Assembly: GCA_045862995.1 (NCBI GenBank)
Contig: BTVX01000003.1
Location: forward strand, 1-64,000
DNA: 64,000 bases
Reading direction: 5' to 3'
Source: UBA2387 sp019454665
GTDB lineage: Bacteria; Armatimonadota; Fimbriimonadia; Fimbriimonadales; Fimbriimonadaceae
Shown: positions 49,500-59,762 of the stretch, one piece after another
Position numbering within the stretch: position 1 is the stretch's first letter
Layout of the letters: each line of letters opens with the position of its first letter
The notes under the pieces: model-generated
Databases searched by the model: none
The model's input: the letters and a program-made list of their open reading frames with translations, nothing else
What the model was told of the DNA's origin: nothing
Position numbers and translations under genes: made by a program

Positions 49500-50822
49500 T
49501 CAGTCGCCCGAGCGCCCGAAGTTCTTGCGGAGGATCAGGAAGTCGGTGGCGTTGACCGAACCATTGCCGTCCAAGTCTGCCCCCTCCAGATAGCCTGGAC
49601 CACCAGACGACGTGCCGAACGCCCCTCGAACGATCAGGTAGTCGGCGATGTTCACCGAGTTGTCCCCGTTCACGTCGCCGTTGAGCAGCGACAGCGTGGC
49701 CGCTACCGGCGTCGTTCCCACCGTCACGCGCACACGACGGCGCAGCCAGTGGCTCTCCTTGAGCGCCAAGTCGTACGTGCCGTGCGGCAAGCGGATCGCG
49801 TGCAGACCCGCCGCCGGCAGCAGTCCTCGGCGGTAGACGAGGTCGCCCGTCGCCACATCGTAGATGTCCATCGTGGCGTCCTGCGGGCCGTAGATGCCGG
49901 GCGCGAGGTCCTGGAAGGTCACCGTCGCGTCCACGCGTCCCGAGGCCAACACGGGGCCCGAGCAGGCCATCGTGTTCGTGCCCTGGAAGTAGGTGGTCTG
50001 CTCGGTCAGGATGAGGTTCATGATCACGTTGGCGGGGTCGCCCGTTGTGGGCAGCGCCAAATCGAAGGGTGGGATCGGCTGGTTCGGCTGACGTGTCTCT
50101 TCGAGCGAGAAACTGCTCTGCGAAGCCACCGTCGCCGATGCACCATCCACCGTCACCACGCCCTGCAGGAGGATTTCAAACGGCGTGGGCGGGAGCGGGA
50201 TTTCCGAGCCCATGACAAGCATCGAACCCGAGAGCACGAGCGGGATCGGGACGGCCACGCTGTACTGGGTCGCCGAAAGCGTGTTGCATGTACCCAGAGG
50301 GCTCGGCTCCACCTGGGTGCCGCGAAGAGACCCCACCGTGACGTTGCCGATCGGCAACCCGATGGTGCCGCCTAGATAAAAGAAAGAAGGCGAGCGCGTC
50401 CGGAACCCGTTCTGGCGCAGCGAGATGTTGGAGGGTATCGAGAGCGACGAGCCGTTCAGGAAGTCGAGCGAGAACCGCGTGACATACGCCTTGCCCATCG
50501 CTGGGTCCAGTTCCAACGTGAAGTTGCCCGAAGATTGGGTCGAGATCGAACCCGCCGAGCGGCTGCCGACGGTCCCGAAGACCTCGACGGGCACCGCGAC
50601 GTTCTCCGTGTCGAGGAACGAGCCGGACAGCCCCGGCTTGGTTCGCGTGCCCGTGGGGTTGCTCGCCGTGTCGTAGTTGCCGATCAGCGTGCCGTCCGTG
50701 TCCAGCCGCACCTCCATCGCGCCATTGATGCCGCTCGCCGAGGGCAAAACGGTGAATTCGAACACCTGGGCCGAGACCGACAGGCAACTCAACGCGAACA
50801 ACAACCCAGCAACCAAGCGCAT
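49500..50822 (-). CDS. Secreted protein with C-terminal dockerin-type repeats
   Basis: The 440-residue product has a signal peptide (GLLFALSCLSVSA), a long Ser/Thr-rich beta region of no recognised family, and a C-terminal type I dockerin-like domain (about 378-438). Two calcium loops are seen: GDVNGDNSVNIADYLIVRG and GADLDGNGSVNATDFLILR. Dockerins bind cohesins in cellulosomes, but isolated dockerin repeats are common in Planctomycetes and Armatimonadota without cellulosomes. No cohesin is in the window. TATAAT lies six bases before the ATG. Confidence 0.8.
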   Translation of the reverse strand: MRLVAGLLFALSCLSVSAQVFEFTVLPSASGINGAMEVRLDTDGTLIGNYDTASNPTGTRTKPGLSGSFLDTENVAVPVEVFGTVGSRSAGSISTQSSGNFTLELDPAMGKAYVTRFSLDFLNGSSLSIPSNISLRQNGFRTRSPSFFYLGGTIGLPIGNVTVGSLRGTQVEPSPLGTCNTLSATQYSVAVPIPLVLSGSMLVMGSEIPLPPTPFEILLQGVVTVDGASATVASQSSFSLEETRQPNQPIPPFDLALPTTGDPANVIMNLILTEQTTYFQGTNTMACSGPVLASGRVDATVTFQDLAPGIYGPQDATMDIYDVATGDLVYRRGLLPAAGLHAIRLPHGTYDLALKESHWLRRRVRVTVGTTPVAATLSLLNGDVNGDNSVNIADYLIVRGAFGTSSGGPGYLEGADLDGNGSVNATDFLILRKNFGRSGD

Positions 50823-50828
50823 ACGCCT

Positions 50829-50834
50829 ATTATA
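50829..50834 (-). promoter_or_regulatory. Leaderless-type -10 box of the dockerin gene
   Basis: Perfect TATAAT on the minus strand, six bases before the ATG at 50822. It overlaps the stop codon of the DNA ligase gene (50830-50832), so the promoter is embedded in the end of the upstream gene. Confidence 0.5.
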
Positions 50835-52410
50835 GCGGCTCGAAGAGCGAAGCGATAGTCTCGAGGGTGTCGGCGTCCTCGGGACGCTTGTCGCGTCGCC
50901 AACGCAAGATGCGCGGGAATCGGACGGCGTAGCCCGACTTGTGCCGCGTGGACTTCTGAATGCCCTCGAAGCCGATCTCGAACACGAGTTCCGGCGGTAC
51001 CGTGCGGGCGGGCCCGATCTTCTCCAGAGTGTTGGCGCGGATGTACGCGTCCACCTCGCGGATCTCCGCGTTCGTCAGTCCCGAGTACGCCTTGGCGATC
51101 GTCACCAGCTCGTGGCCCTTCCACACGCCGAACGCGTAATCGGTGAACAGAGACGCCCGGCTTCCCGAGCCGCGCAACGCGTACATCAACACGGCATCCA
51201 CGCTGCGCGGCTGGAGCTTCCACTTCCACCACGCGCCCTTCCTTCGGCCCACACCGTAGGGCGAATCCAACCGCTTGAGCATCAGCCCTTCCGCGCCCCG
51301 GCCCAGCGCCGACTGCTGCAAGGCGCGCAGTTCGTCCCACGAGGCCGCCTCGACGGTCGGAGACAACAGGAACGGATGGCCAGCTTCCCCCACCAGTGCC
51401 GCCAAGCGCGCGCGACGCTCGCTCAGGGACAGGAGGCGGCAGTCCTGGCCTCCGGATTCCAGCAGATCGTAGGCCATCAGCACGACGGGAATCTCGGCCA
51501 GCAGCTTGGGGCCGACCGTCTTGCGCCCGATGCGCCGCTGGAGTTGGTTGAACGGCATCGGTCCCCCCTCGGCCCACGGAAGCAACTCGCCGTCCAGCAC
51601 ACAACCCTCGGGCAGCAGGCGGCTGGCCTGCTCGATCTCGGGGTAGCGGTCGGTCACCAGTTCCTCGCCGCGCGACCAGATGGCCGTCGCCCCGTTGCGG
51701 CGGATGACCTGCGCGCGGATGCCGTCCCATTTCCATTCGGCCTGCCATGCTTCGATCGCACCCAGTTCCGCCGGGTCGCCCGCGATGGGGTGGGCGAGGC
51801 AGAACGGGTAGGGGCGATCAAGCGGCGTGCTCGCGCCATCCGTCAGGCTGGAGAAGAACTCGGCCGTCGGGCGCCAGTCGCCCATCAAGCGGTGCGCGAG
51901 TTCGTCACGAGCGACTCCCAACGCTTCGGACAGGCCGCGAACCACCAGATCGCGCGAGACCCCGACGCGAAACGCGCCCGTGACCAGTTTGTTGAATACG
52001 AGCCGCTCGGCTCCGTCCATGCCGCGCCACGCGCTCAGGACGACCTCCCGCTGGCCCGTTTCGTCGAGCACGGCAAGCGATTCGATCTTGGCGGCGCTCT
52101 CGGCCAGCGAGCCGCTTTCGCGGGTGCCGGCGGGCTTGGGCAGCAGCAGGGCAATGGTCTCGGCGAAATCGCCCACGGCCGAGCGGCACTCGTCGAACAG
52201 CCAGCCCGCGATGCCCGCTTCCTCGCTGGCCCAAGCGGCGAGCCGCGTCCGGTTGGCCGAGCCCTTGGGTTTGTTTCCCGAGAGCAGCCACACGGCCCAC
52301 GCGGCATCCTCGGGCTCGGCCTCTTCGAAGTAGGCGCGCAGGAGGGCGATCTTCTCCTTGGTGGCCGTCGTGCCGTCCAGCGCCTCGAACAGGCGCACGA
52401 AACGCCTCAC
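50830..52410 (-). CDS. ATP-dependent DNA ligase
   Basis: Seals nicks with ATP; bacteria with this enzyme usually also have NAD-dependent LigA for replication, so a repair role is likely. The 526-residue protein has an N-terminal helical DNA-binding domain (about 1-190), the nucleotidyl lysine in EWKWDGIRAQV, EELVTDRYPEI, VLDGELLPW, GAEGLMLKRLDSPYGVGRR and WWKWKLQPRSVDAVL, then an OB domain. It starts at GTG 52410, overlapping the stop of the upstream nuclease gene by four bases (GTGA). Ligase plus metallo-beta-lactamase nuclease is a known bacterial repair pairing. Confidence 0.93.
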   Translation of the reverse strand: MRRFVRLFEALDGTTATKEKIALLRAYFEEAEPEDAAWAVWLLSGNKPKGSANRTRLAAWASEEAGIAGWLFDECRSAVGDFAETIALLLPKPAGTRESGSLAESAAKIESLAVLDETGQREVVLSAWRGMDGAERLVFNKLVTGAFRVGVSRDLVVRGLSEALGVARDELAHRLMGDWRPTAEFFSSLTDGASTPLDRPYPFCLAHPIAGDPAELGAIEAWQAEWKWDGIRAQVIRRNGATAIWSRGEELVTDRYPEIEQASRLLPEGCVLDGELLPWAEGGPMPFNQLQRRIGRKTVGPKLLAEIPVVLMAYDLLESGGQDCRLLSLSERRARLAALVGEAGHPFLLSPTVEAASWDELRALQQSALGRGAEGLMLKRLDSPYGVGRRKGAWWKWKLQPRSVDAVLMYALRGSGSRASLFTDYAFGVWKGHELVTIAKAYSGLTNAEIREVDAYIRANTLEKIGPARTVPPELVFEIGFEGIQKSTRHKSGYAVRFPRILRWRRDKRPEDADTLETIASLFEPL

Positions 52411-53411
52411 GCGCCCTCCTCCTCGGCCTCGCCTCGGAACTGCGTCTCCAGGGGCGCACAGTCCAAGCCCCGCTCGCTCAGGTGCTTCGCGACCACGGCC
52501 GAGTAGCCGTGCGTGGTCAAGACGCGTGAAGCCCCCGTCGCCGCGACCACCTCCATGAGGGCTGGCCAATCCACGTGGTCGCTGATGACGAACCCGCGCT
52601 CGACACCCCGCCGCCGCTTGATCCCGCGCACGGCCATCCAGCCCGAGGCCAAGGCTGTCGCCGACTCGCGAAACCGGCGCATCCACGGTGTGGCCTCGGC
52701 GCCGGGCGGCGCGACGACCAAGGCGCGCGGCCAATCCACGTCCAACGGAGCCTCGGAAACCGGCCGCACGGGCGGCAGACGGATGCCCTGATCGCGGTAC
52801 GCCTGCGTCGGCCCAAGAACCGCGCCGTGGGCGAAGATAGGCCCGAGCCCGGCATCCACTCCAGCGAGCAGGCGTTGGGCTTTGCCGAGCGAATAGCCCA
52901 TCAGCACGCTGGTGCGCCCCGCCGATTGGTTGGCCGCCCACCACGCGTTGATCCGCTCGAACTCGGTCCGCGCCTCCGGCCAGCGGTAAACGGGCAGGCC
53001 GAACGTGCATTCCGTGATCAGCGTGTGGCAGCGCACCAATTCGAACGGCTCCACCGTTGGGTCCGGCTCGGTCTTGTAGTCGCCGGTCACCACCCAAACC
53101 TCGCCTTGGTGTTCCACGCGCACCTGCGCCGAACCCAAGATGTGCCCGGCGGGATGGAGGCTGAGCGTCACGCCGTTGATCGTCCGCCGCTCGCCGAACT
53201 CGAGGCAGGAGATCGCCGACTCCTCGCCGCAGCGCAACCGCACGAACGGGGCGCACGCAGACGAGCAAAGGTAGCGCTTGGAGCCCGGCCGCGCGTGGTC
53301 GCTGTGCGCGTGCGTCACGACGGCGCGTTCCACGGGACGCCACGGGTCGATGTGGAAGCCACCCGCCTCGCAGTAGAGGCCGCTCGTCGTCACGCGCAGC
53401 AGGTCGCTCAT
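52407..53411 (-). CDS. Ligase-associated metallo-beta-lactamase exonuclease
   Basis: The 334 residues belong to the SNM1/CPSF73-like nucleases described as ligase-associated DNA exonucleases. The zinc motif VTHAHSDHARPG is at about 33-44, LHPAGHILGSAQVRVE and VVTGDYKTEPD supply further ligands, and the beta-CASP region includes SVLMGYSLGKAQRLL and SDHVDWPALMEVV. It is translationally coupled to the DNA ligase and lies nine bases after the OstA/LptC-like gene. A Lhr-type helicase, often the third partner, is not present. Confidence 0.9.
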   Translation of the reverse strand: MSDLLRVTTSGLYCEAGGFHIDPWRPVERAVVTHAHSDHARPGSKRYLCSSACAPFVRLRCGEESAISCLEFGERRTINGVTLSLHPAGHILGSAQVRVEHQGEVWVVTGDYKTEPDPTVEPFELVRCHTLITECTFGLPVYRWPEARTEFERINAWWAANQSAGRTSVLMGYSLGKAQRLLAGVDAGLGPIFAHGAVLGPTQAYRDQGIRLPPVRPVSEAPLDVDWPRALVVAPPGAEATPWMRRFRESATALASGWMAVRGIKRRRGVERGFVISDHVDWPALMEVVAATGASRVLTTHGYSAVVAKHLSERGLDCAPLETQFRGEAEEEGA

Positions 53412-53420
53412 CGGCTTCGG

Positions 53421-54821
53421 CTAGGCGCGTCCGCGATTGGGCGGAGGGGGACCGCCGCCGCCCCGGTTCGAGCGCGGGATTTCGCCCTCGTCGTCCACAT
53501 AGACCTTGCCGACGACGTCGTCGCCTTCCCATTCGTCCGAATCGTCCTTGGTGAGCACCTTGAACCACTTGGCCGTCAGGTCGTCGCCCAGCGAGGATTT
53601 GAAGCGCACGTCGCGTTTCTCTTCTTGCGAGAACAACTGGAGTTCGTCCTTCTCGCCGTCGAACTCGGCGCGGAACGCCCACATGTGCCGCCAACGGTCG
53701 CCGGAGAGTTGCTGGAACGCATTGGGCGAGCCCGTGGCCACCCCGCGTCGCGAACCCTCCGCATACCAGTACTCCACGCGGTCGGCGCTGAGCAGAATGG
53801 GGTACTTGCGCCGCGTCGCCGGGTCGCGGATCTCGTCGTCCTTGGCCTTGTCGGGCGGCATCTGGACCGGCGCGGGCGGGCGCGACTTGGAGACTTCGTC
53901 CGGTACCAGCGGGCGAATCGGGGGAATCTCGATCTCTTCGAGCACCTGCTTGTCCTCCGGCTTGACCAGCATGCGGACGTTGCCCGTGAGCACGGTGCGC
54001 TTCTCCTTGCGATAGACCACGGCTTGGTCGGCGGTCAGGTTGGCTTCCAGCCCGTAGTAGCGCACGTTGCCTTTGGCCGTGACGACGTCGGTCTTGCGGT
54101 CCACCTGGACCACGTTCGCCTTGACGATGATCTCGCCTTCGCTGTCTTTGGCCACGCCCTCGGTGTATTCGACAACGTCGCGCGAGAGCGACCGCATCTT
54201 CTTGCCCGAGACGTCCCAGATGCCCGAGCGCTTCTCTTGGCCAAGGTCCACGTCGTCGCGCTCCCCAACCCACCGGATCGGTCCGCTTTCGTACCGGTCT
54301 GTTTCAACGAAATACACCAAATCCTGCGCCGAGAAGTCGCCGCCATAGAGCTTGCCGCGCACTTGGCCGGGCACGTCGAGTCTGCCGCGCGATTGGCTGT
54401 ATTTGAACCCTGGGACGAGCAGGTCGAGGTCGTCGTTCCAGATCCGCACCTGCGTCGGACAGTCCAGGTTCTTGACGATGGCGTTCCATGAGGCCGTCTG
54501 GGCAGTGAATTGGAAGCGGCCCTGCTCGGAGTTCACCTCTCCCGTGGCGTCGCGGAACGCGATGACTTGGCGGTCGGCCCGGATCGTGAGCGAGTCGGCT
54601 TGGGTTCGGCTGACGAGCTTGCCCTCCGACCAATGCCTCACCGTCGCTTGGTTGACTGTGATGCCCGACTCCATCCACGGGTTGTCGCTGCCCGCCCGAT
54701 AGGAAGCGAATGGGTCGAGCGTGACGATCTCCCGCAGGTACAGCGCGACCGCTGGAACGCCGACCACAAAGGCGACGGTCCCGAGCAATCGGGCGATCCA
54801 GCGTTTAGTTGAGCGTGACAT
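53421..54821 (-). CDS. OstA/LptC-like periplasmic protein
   Basis: The 466-residue protein has an N-terminal membrane anchor (WIARLLGTVAFVVGVPAVAL) and then repeated beta-strand units of the LptA/LptC/OstA type (ITVNQATVRHWSEGKLV, SEGEIIVKANVVQVDRKTDV, VTAKGNVRYYGLEANLTADQ, RVEYWYAEGSRRGVATGSPN). Such proteins form the periplasmic bridge for lipopolysaccharide export. It is longer than LptC and may combine LptC and LptA-like parts. The C-terminus is Gly/Pro-rich. The 17-base overlap with the upstream lipoprotein gene suggests one operon. Confidence 0.78.
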   Translation of the reverse strand: MSRSTKRWIARLLGTVAFVVGVPAVALYLREIVTLDPFASYRAGSDNPWMESGITVNQATVRHWSEGKLVSRTQADSLTIRADRQVIAFRDATGEVNSEQGRFQFTAQTASWNAIVKNLDCPTQVRIWNDDLDLLVPGFKYSQSRGRLDVPGQVRGKLYGGDFSAQDLVYFVETDRYESGPIRWVGERDDVDLGQEKRSGIWDVSGKKMRSLSRDVVEYTEGVAKDSEGEIIVKANVVQVDRKTDVVTAKGNVRYYGLEANLTADQAVVYRKEKRTVLTGNVRMLVKPEDKQVLEEIEIPPIRPLVPDEVSKSRPPAPVQMPPDKAKDDEIRDPATRRKYPILLSADRVEYWYAEGSRRGVATGSPNAFQQLSGDRWRHMWAFRAEFDGEKDELQLFSQEEKRDVRFKSSLGDDLTAKWFKVLTKDDSDEWEGDDVVGKVYVDDEGEIPRSNRGGGGPPPPNRGRA

Positions 54822-55686
54822 CGCGTCTCACCACCTGATCGGACCGCTCGAGGTTGACGGCTTGATCCGCCGCGGTCAGCGATCCGTTGGCGTAGCTCAG
54901 AGTGTACGCGCCCGGAGCCAGCCAGAACCAGTACAGTCCGTTCGCGCCGACGGTGAAATGTCGAATGCTTGTGCCACCTTGCTTCACCGTCACGAGCGTT
55001 CCAGGCGCATTAGCCCCCGGTGACACGCGCCCCCAAACGTTGTAGGGCGTGTCCGGCGGCGTGGTGTCGCTGACGGGAATGAGCAGGATGTCGTCCAAAA
55101 CCACCACGTTTTCGCCATTCGCGATGGATGGCTCGGCCCGGAACAAGCCGGTGAAGAAGCCAGCGCTCCTCACCGCGCCCTCGATCTGCCAGAAGCCTGC
55201 GAAGTCCGCAGCAACGTAAGCGACATCGGCGAGCGTGAACGAACCCGATGCCGACGTGGTCGCCCGACGCCCCCCGAACTCGACCTGAGCACCGACCACG
55301 GGCGACTCGTCGGCGGCGCTGAGCGCGCGCCCCGTGACCGTCGTCTTCTGCGGCGCGACGTAGAGGTCGCCCACGTCGTTGGTCGGTTGGGTCGCCGCCG
55401 CGAACGTGTAGGTCCAAACCCCGGAAGCGCCCCGGCTGTCAATGACGACCGACGTGGCCCCAGCAGGCACGGACAGTTGGAACACGCCATTGGCATCGGT
55501 CAACGCGGCCACGGAGCCGATCTGCACGCTTGCCGCAGGCGTGGGCGGGCCGAACGTCCGCAGGTCAATCACGCGCCCCGTCACCAGCACGTTGGCGGGA
55601 CCGCCACCACCTCCGCCACCCCCGCCGCCGCACGCAGCGGCAAGGACCATGGGAATCAACATCAGGAGCAGCCACCACGATCTCAT
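54805..55686 (-). CDS. Lipoprotein with carboxypeptidase-regulatory-like domains
   Basis: The 293-residue product has a lipobox (LIPMVLAAACGGG) followed by a run of ten glycines. Two or three Ig-like beta-sandwich repeats of the carboxypeptidase-regulatory type follow: NVLVTGRVIDL...GVFQLSVPAG, TTVTGRALSA...SGSFTLADV, and YNVWGRVSPGANA...YWFWLAPGAYTLSY. These are usually surface modules for binding or structure. It overlaps both neighbours, joining the 907-residue protein upstream and the OstA/LptC-like gene downstream. Confidence 0.78.
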   Translation of the reverse strand: MRSWWLLLMLIPMVLAAACGGGGGGGGGGPANVLVTGRVIDLRTFGPPTPAASVQIGSVAALTDANGVFQLSVPAGATSVVIDSRGASGVWTYTFAAATQPTNDVGDLYVAPQKTTVTGRALSAADESPVVGAQVEFGGRRATTSASGSFTLADVAYVAADFAGFWQIEGAVRSAGFFTGLFRAEPSIANGENVVVLDDILLIPVSDTTPPDTPYNVWGRVSPGANAPGTLVTVKQGGTSIRHFTVGANGLYWFWLAPGAYTLSYANGSLTAADQAVNLERSDQVVRRDVTLN

Positions 55687-58409
55687 CAGAAGTCACCCCG
55701 CACGGAATAGTCGAACGTCATCTTGGGCGTCCGGGCCACGAACGAGAAACTCCCGCTCGGGTGGACTCGGTGCGTCCGGCGCGTCGCAGGGTCGTAGAGC
55801 CAGAACCAGCCCACCGAGCCCTCGACGACCTGGAACGTGGTCGTGTACGTTTTGCCGACCTCCAGGTTCTCGTGAACCATGCGATAGGTCTGCCACCCGC
55901 TCAGGCTTCGCGTGTCGCGGTACAGCGAGTTCTGGTTCAGCGACAGGTATGCCCGAGTGCCGCCAAGCGTTGGCGGCGTCGGCGTGTCGTGGGCTTCGAC
56001 TCCGCCCTTGGCGAACTTCGATTGCGCGATGACGACTTCGGTCACCGCCCGGCCCGAACGCGTTGTCGCCTTCATGCTCCAGCGATCGCGCACGGGCGCG
56101 GTCAGGGTCCCCAGCGAGGCCCCTTCGAAAAGCAGGGTCACGCCCTCCGGTGCGAGCACGCGAACGAACACGCCGACCCCAGCCTCGAAGTTGGTGGCCG
56201 CGACCATGCTGCCCCCTTCCGGTGCGCCCGTGAATGGATCGTTGTTGCCAGGCATGAACTTGAACACATCCGCACCCACCAGCGGCCCGCCCGTTTGGCT
56301 GGGATTGGTGGCTTCGGCCCATGATCGGGGGAAATCCGCCCCACGGATGACGCGCACGTTGCCAAACGCCGTCGAGAAGGGCGAGGGGTTGGAGATCAGG
56401 TTCCAGCCGGGCCGCAAAGCGACGGCCACGGGCATGTTGGGAACCGTCCGCCCGGTCATCGTGAACCCGGGCTTCGCCGCATCGAGGCGAAGGAAGTAGC
56501 CATGACCTTGCTCCACGGGCGGTAGCGAGGGGAACAGGTCGTAGGCGGCGCGCGCGGGGTTGTAGCGCGCCAACTGCAACTGCCCCGAAGGAACTCCGAA
56601 CAGGGCCGAGGCATCGGTCCGGAACGGAGCCACGGGCACACCGATCAGCGAGACGCCCTTGGGCAAGCCGGAGGCGAACGGGAACGTGGCTTCGGCATCC
56701 AGGCGGATGTCCAGTGCCAGCGGCCCCGGCCCTTTGTTCACGCGCCGCGTGGCAAGCACGGCGTTGTCGGCGGCGCGCAGCACCTCGACGATCAGTCGCT
56801 GCGAGTTCTGGAAGGCCGTGGCGAACTTGCCGCCGAACGCGCCATCGGTCACGGTCAGCTCGCCAAACGTCGTCAGGCCGTTGCCGATGCGGACCATCAG
56901 GGGCGTCGCGGCCGGCGCACCCATCACCGTCCCGTACACGTGGTTGGGGTCGCCGCTGGTCGAAGCCGTGGCGATGGCGCCCGCCGGCAACACGACTCGG
57001 GCCATGCGGTCCTGCACGGGCAGGTCGATCGTCGCCGCGTAAGGCTTGCCGAGCGAAAGGTTGGGCAGGTTCGGCGTCACCGAGCCGTAGCTCTGGAAGA
57101 ACGTCATGCGGTCGTCCTGGCCCGACGACGTGAACACGCGGTTGAAGAACGGGTCCCAAACGATGGGGTAAGACGTGCCGCTCAGCAACTGCTCGTTCCC
57201 CGCCAAGTCGGACGAGAAGAACGTCGCCTCCAGAATGAAGACGCCGAAGTCGGACCCGCCCAAGCCGTCGGCGATCGGGATGGGCTCCAGGAAGAGCCGC
57301 GTGCCGAACGCCTGGTGGGTGTCCAAGATGTGCTGCCGCGCGAACCAATCGGGGAACGGCAATCCTTCGACGGTGCCGCTCGGCCCGGCCAGCGCCTTGA
57401 TCGCCTGGTCGGCCATCGCCACCAGCGCCGCCACGTCGCCCGAGGCGCCCTTGGAGCCGTAGTAGCGGGTGAGAAACTCCTTGGCGAAGCCGGGATGCTC
57501 GACGAGCACCTTCTGCCATGCCGCGCCCGCCATGCGGTAGCGTTGCAGGTACAGGCCGCCCAAACTGCCGCCGATGGGGAGCGGCGTGGTGCGGAGGTTC
57601 GGCGCGATGAACGTCGGGCCGCTCAAGGCTGGCTGGTTGGTCCAGTCGTAACGGGGTCCCGCGTCGTAGTTGAGGTCGAGGACGGCCTCGACGAGTTCCG
57701 GGTCCAAGCCGCTCGGCATGACCCCCGGAGACCGCGCCACGCGCATCGTGGCCGCCCGGACCAAGCCCTCCTGAAACGCGTCGAACTCGAACGGGGCCGG
57801 GCCAAGATAAGCCAGCAACAGACAGTGGATGAAGTTGACCGCTGCGCTGGGCATGTGCAGTTCGCCGCCCGACGTGTAGAGCGGGAATCGGATCTCCGGC
57901 TCGCCCGAGCCGTTGTCGGGGAGGAAGTAGCCTCCGGCGAGGTACTCGCGGTCGGCGATGTCGGCGTCGTAGTTGCGGACGCGGACGGTGCCTCCCTGCG
58001 CCGGCGAACCGAACACCAGGTCGAGCGTCGGCTTCGCCTGGTCGTAGAGCTTGCTCAGGAACTGGCGGTAGTCGCTGGGGAAAGCCCGCGAACCCGAATC
58101 GTCGAAAACCAGGGTCAGCGGTCCCGGTCCGCCCCGTGTCTTCCGAGGCGGCGTGGGGTTCACGCGCACCGTCACGGGCGTGAAGTACAGGGGTTCGCGG
58201 GCCAGCGTGGGCCTGCGGGCGGCGCGTGCTTCGCGCGTCTGCAAGGCCAACGTCTTGGCGAACGTCCGCACGGCTTCGTCGGTGCGCGCTGCGATCTCGT
58301 CGCGGCTCCGCAAGCGCTCGATGTCCACCTGCAGGGCGGAGCGCTGTGCGGCGGCGATTCCGGCGAGGGCCAGCAGGGCCGCGATCGGGGCGAAACGGGT
58401 CAAAGTCAT
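55686..58409 (-). CDS. Large exported protein, unknown function
   Basis: The 907-residue protein begins with a signal peptide (RFAPIAALLALAGIAAA) at ATG 58409, with GGGAGA about 16 bases upstream. An N-terminal domain (about 75-330) includes FIHCLLLAYLG...FDAFQEGLVRAA, which loosely recalls the HExxH...EGxAE layout of gluzincin peptidases but without the catalytic Glu, so it may be an inactive peptidase-like fold. The remainder is beta-rich repeats with carboxypeptidase-regulatory and immunoglobulin-like features (VYGTVMGAPAATPLMVRIGN, RPGWNLISNPSPFS). Its stop overlaps the next start (TGATG). Confidence 0.7.
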   Translation of the reverse strand: MTLTRFAPIAALLALAGIAAAQRSALQVDIERLRSRDEIAARTDEAVRTFAKTLALQTREARAARRPTLAREPLYFTPVTVRVNPTPPRKTRGGPGPLTLVFDDSGSRAFPSDYRQFLSKLYDQAKPTLDLVFGSPAQGGTVRVRNYDADIADREYLAGGYFLPDNGSGEPEIRFPLYTSGGELHMPSAAVNFIHCLLLAYLGPAPFEFDAFQEGLVRAATMRVARSPGVMPSGLDPELVEAVLDLNYDAGPRYDWTNQPALSGPTFIAPNLRTTPLPIGGSLGGLYLQRYRMAGAAWQKVLVEHPGFAKEFLTRYYGSKGASGDVAALVAMADQAIKALAGPSGTVEGLPFPDWFARQHILDTHQAFGTRLFLEPIPIADGLGGSDFGVFILEATFFSSDLAGNEQLLSGTSYPIVWDPFFNRVFTSSGQDDRMTFFQSYGSVTPNLPNLSLGKPYAATIDLPVQDRMARVVLPAGAIATASTSGDPNHVYGTVMGAPAATPLMVRIGNGLTTFGELTVTDGAFGGKFATAFQNSQRLIVEVLRAADNAVLATRRVNKGPGPLALDIRLDAEATFPFASGLPKGVSLIGVPVAPFRTDASALFGVPSGQLQLARYNPARAAYDLFPSLPPVEQGHGYFLRLDAAKPGFTMTGRTVPNMPVAVALRPGWNLISNPSPFSTAFGNVRVIRGADFPRSWAEATNPSQTGGPLVGADVFKFMPGNNDPFTGAPEGGSMVAATNFEAGVGVFVRVLAPEGVTLLFEGASLGTLTAPVRDRWSMKATTRSGRAVTEVVIAQSKFAKGGVEAHDTPTPPTLGGTRAYLSLNQNSLYRDTRSLSGWQTYRMVHENLEVGKTYTTTFQVVEGSVGWFWLYDPATRRTHRVHPSGSFSFVARTPKMTFDYSVRGDF

Positions 58410-58481
58410 GGGCGCTGGGGTCTCCCTATTCTGACTCACAGGCCCGCCGGACGCTTCGGACATTCGCCGGGGACCATGGCC

Positions 58482-58509
58482 TTGGGCGACGGCCCGAGGC
58501 GTCTATAAT
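58482..58509 (+). promoter_or_regulatory. Promoter of the PFK cluster
   Basis: TTGGGC (58482-58487), a 16-base spacer and TATAAT (58504-58509), with a leader of about 55 bases before the ATG at 58571. Confidence 0.55.
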
Positions 58510-58570
58510 CGGGTGAAGAGTCAGTTCTAGGCCGCCAACGTCGCCGGTCGCTCCTCAGAGGCAAGCAACC

Positions 58571-59731
<1,161 letters not shown>

Positions 59732-59749
59732 TCGGCGCGTTCGTCCCGA

Positions 59750-59755
59750 TAGAAT
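59750..59755 (+). promoter_or_regulatory. Leaderless-type -10 box of the double PFK
   Basis: TAGAAT, then seven bases (CACCAGG), then the ATG at 59763. CAGG could also act as a weak ribosome-binding site. Confidence 0.45.
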
Positions 59756-59762
59756 CACCAGG

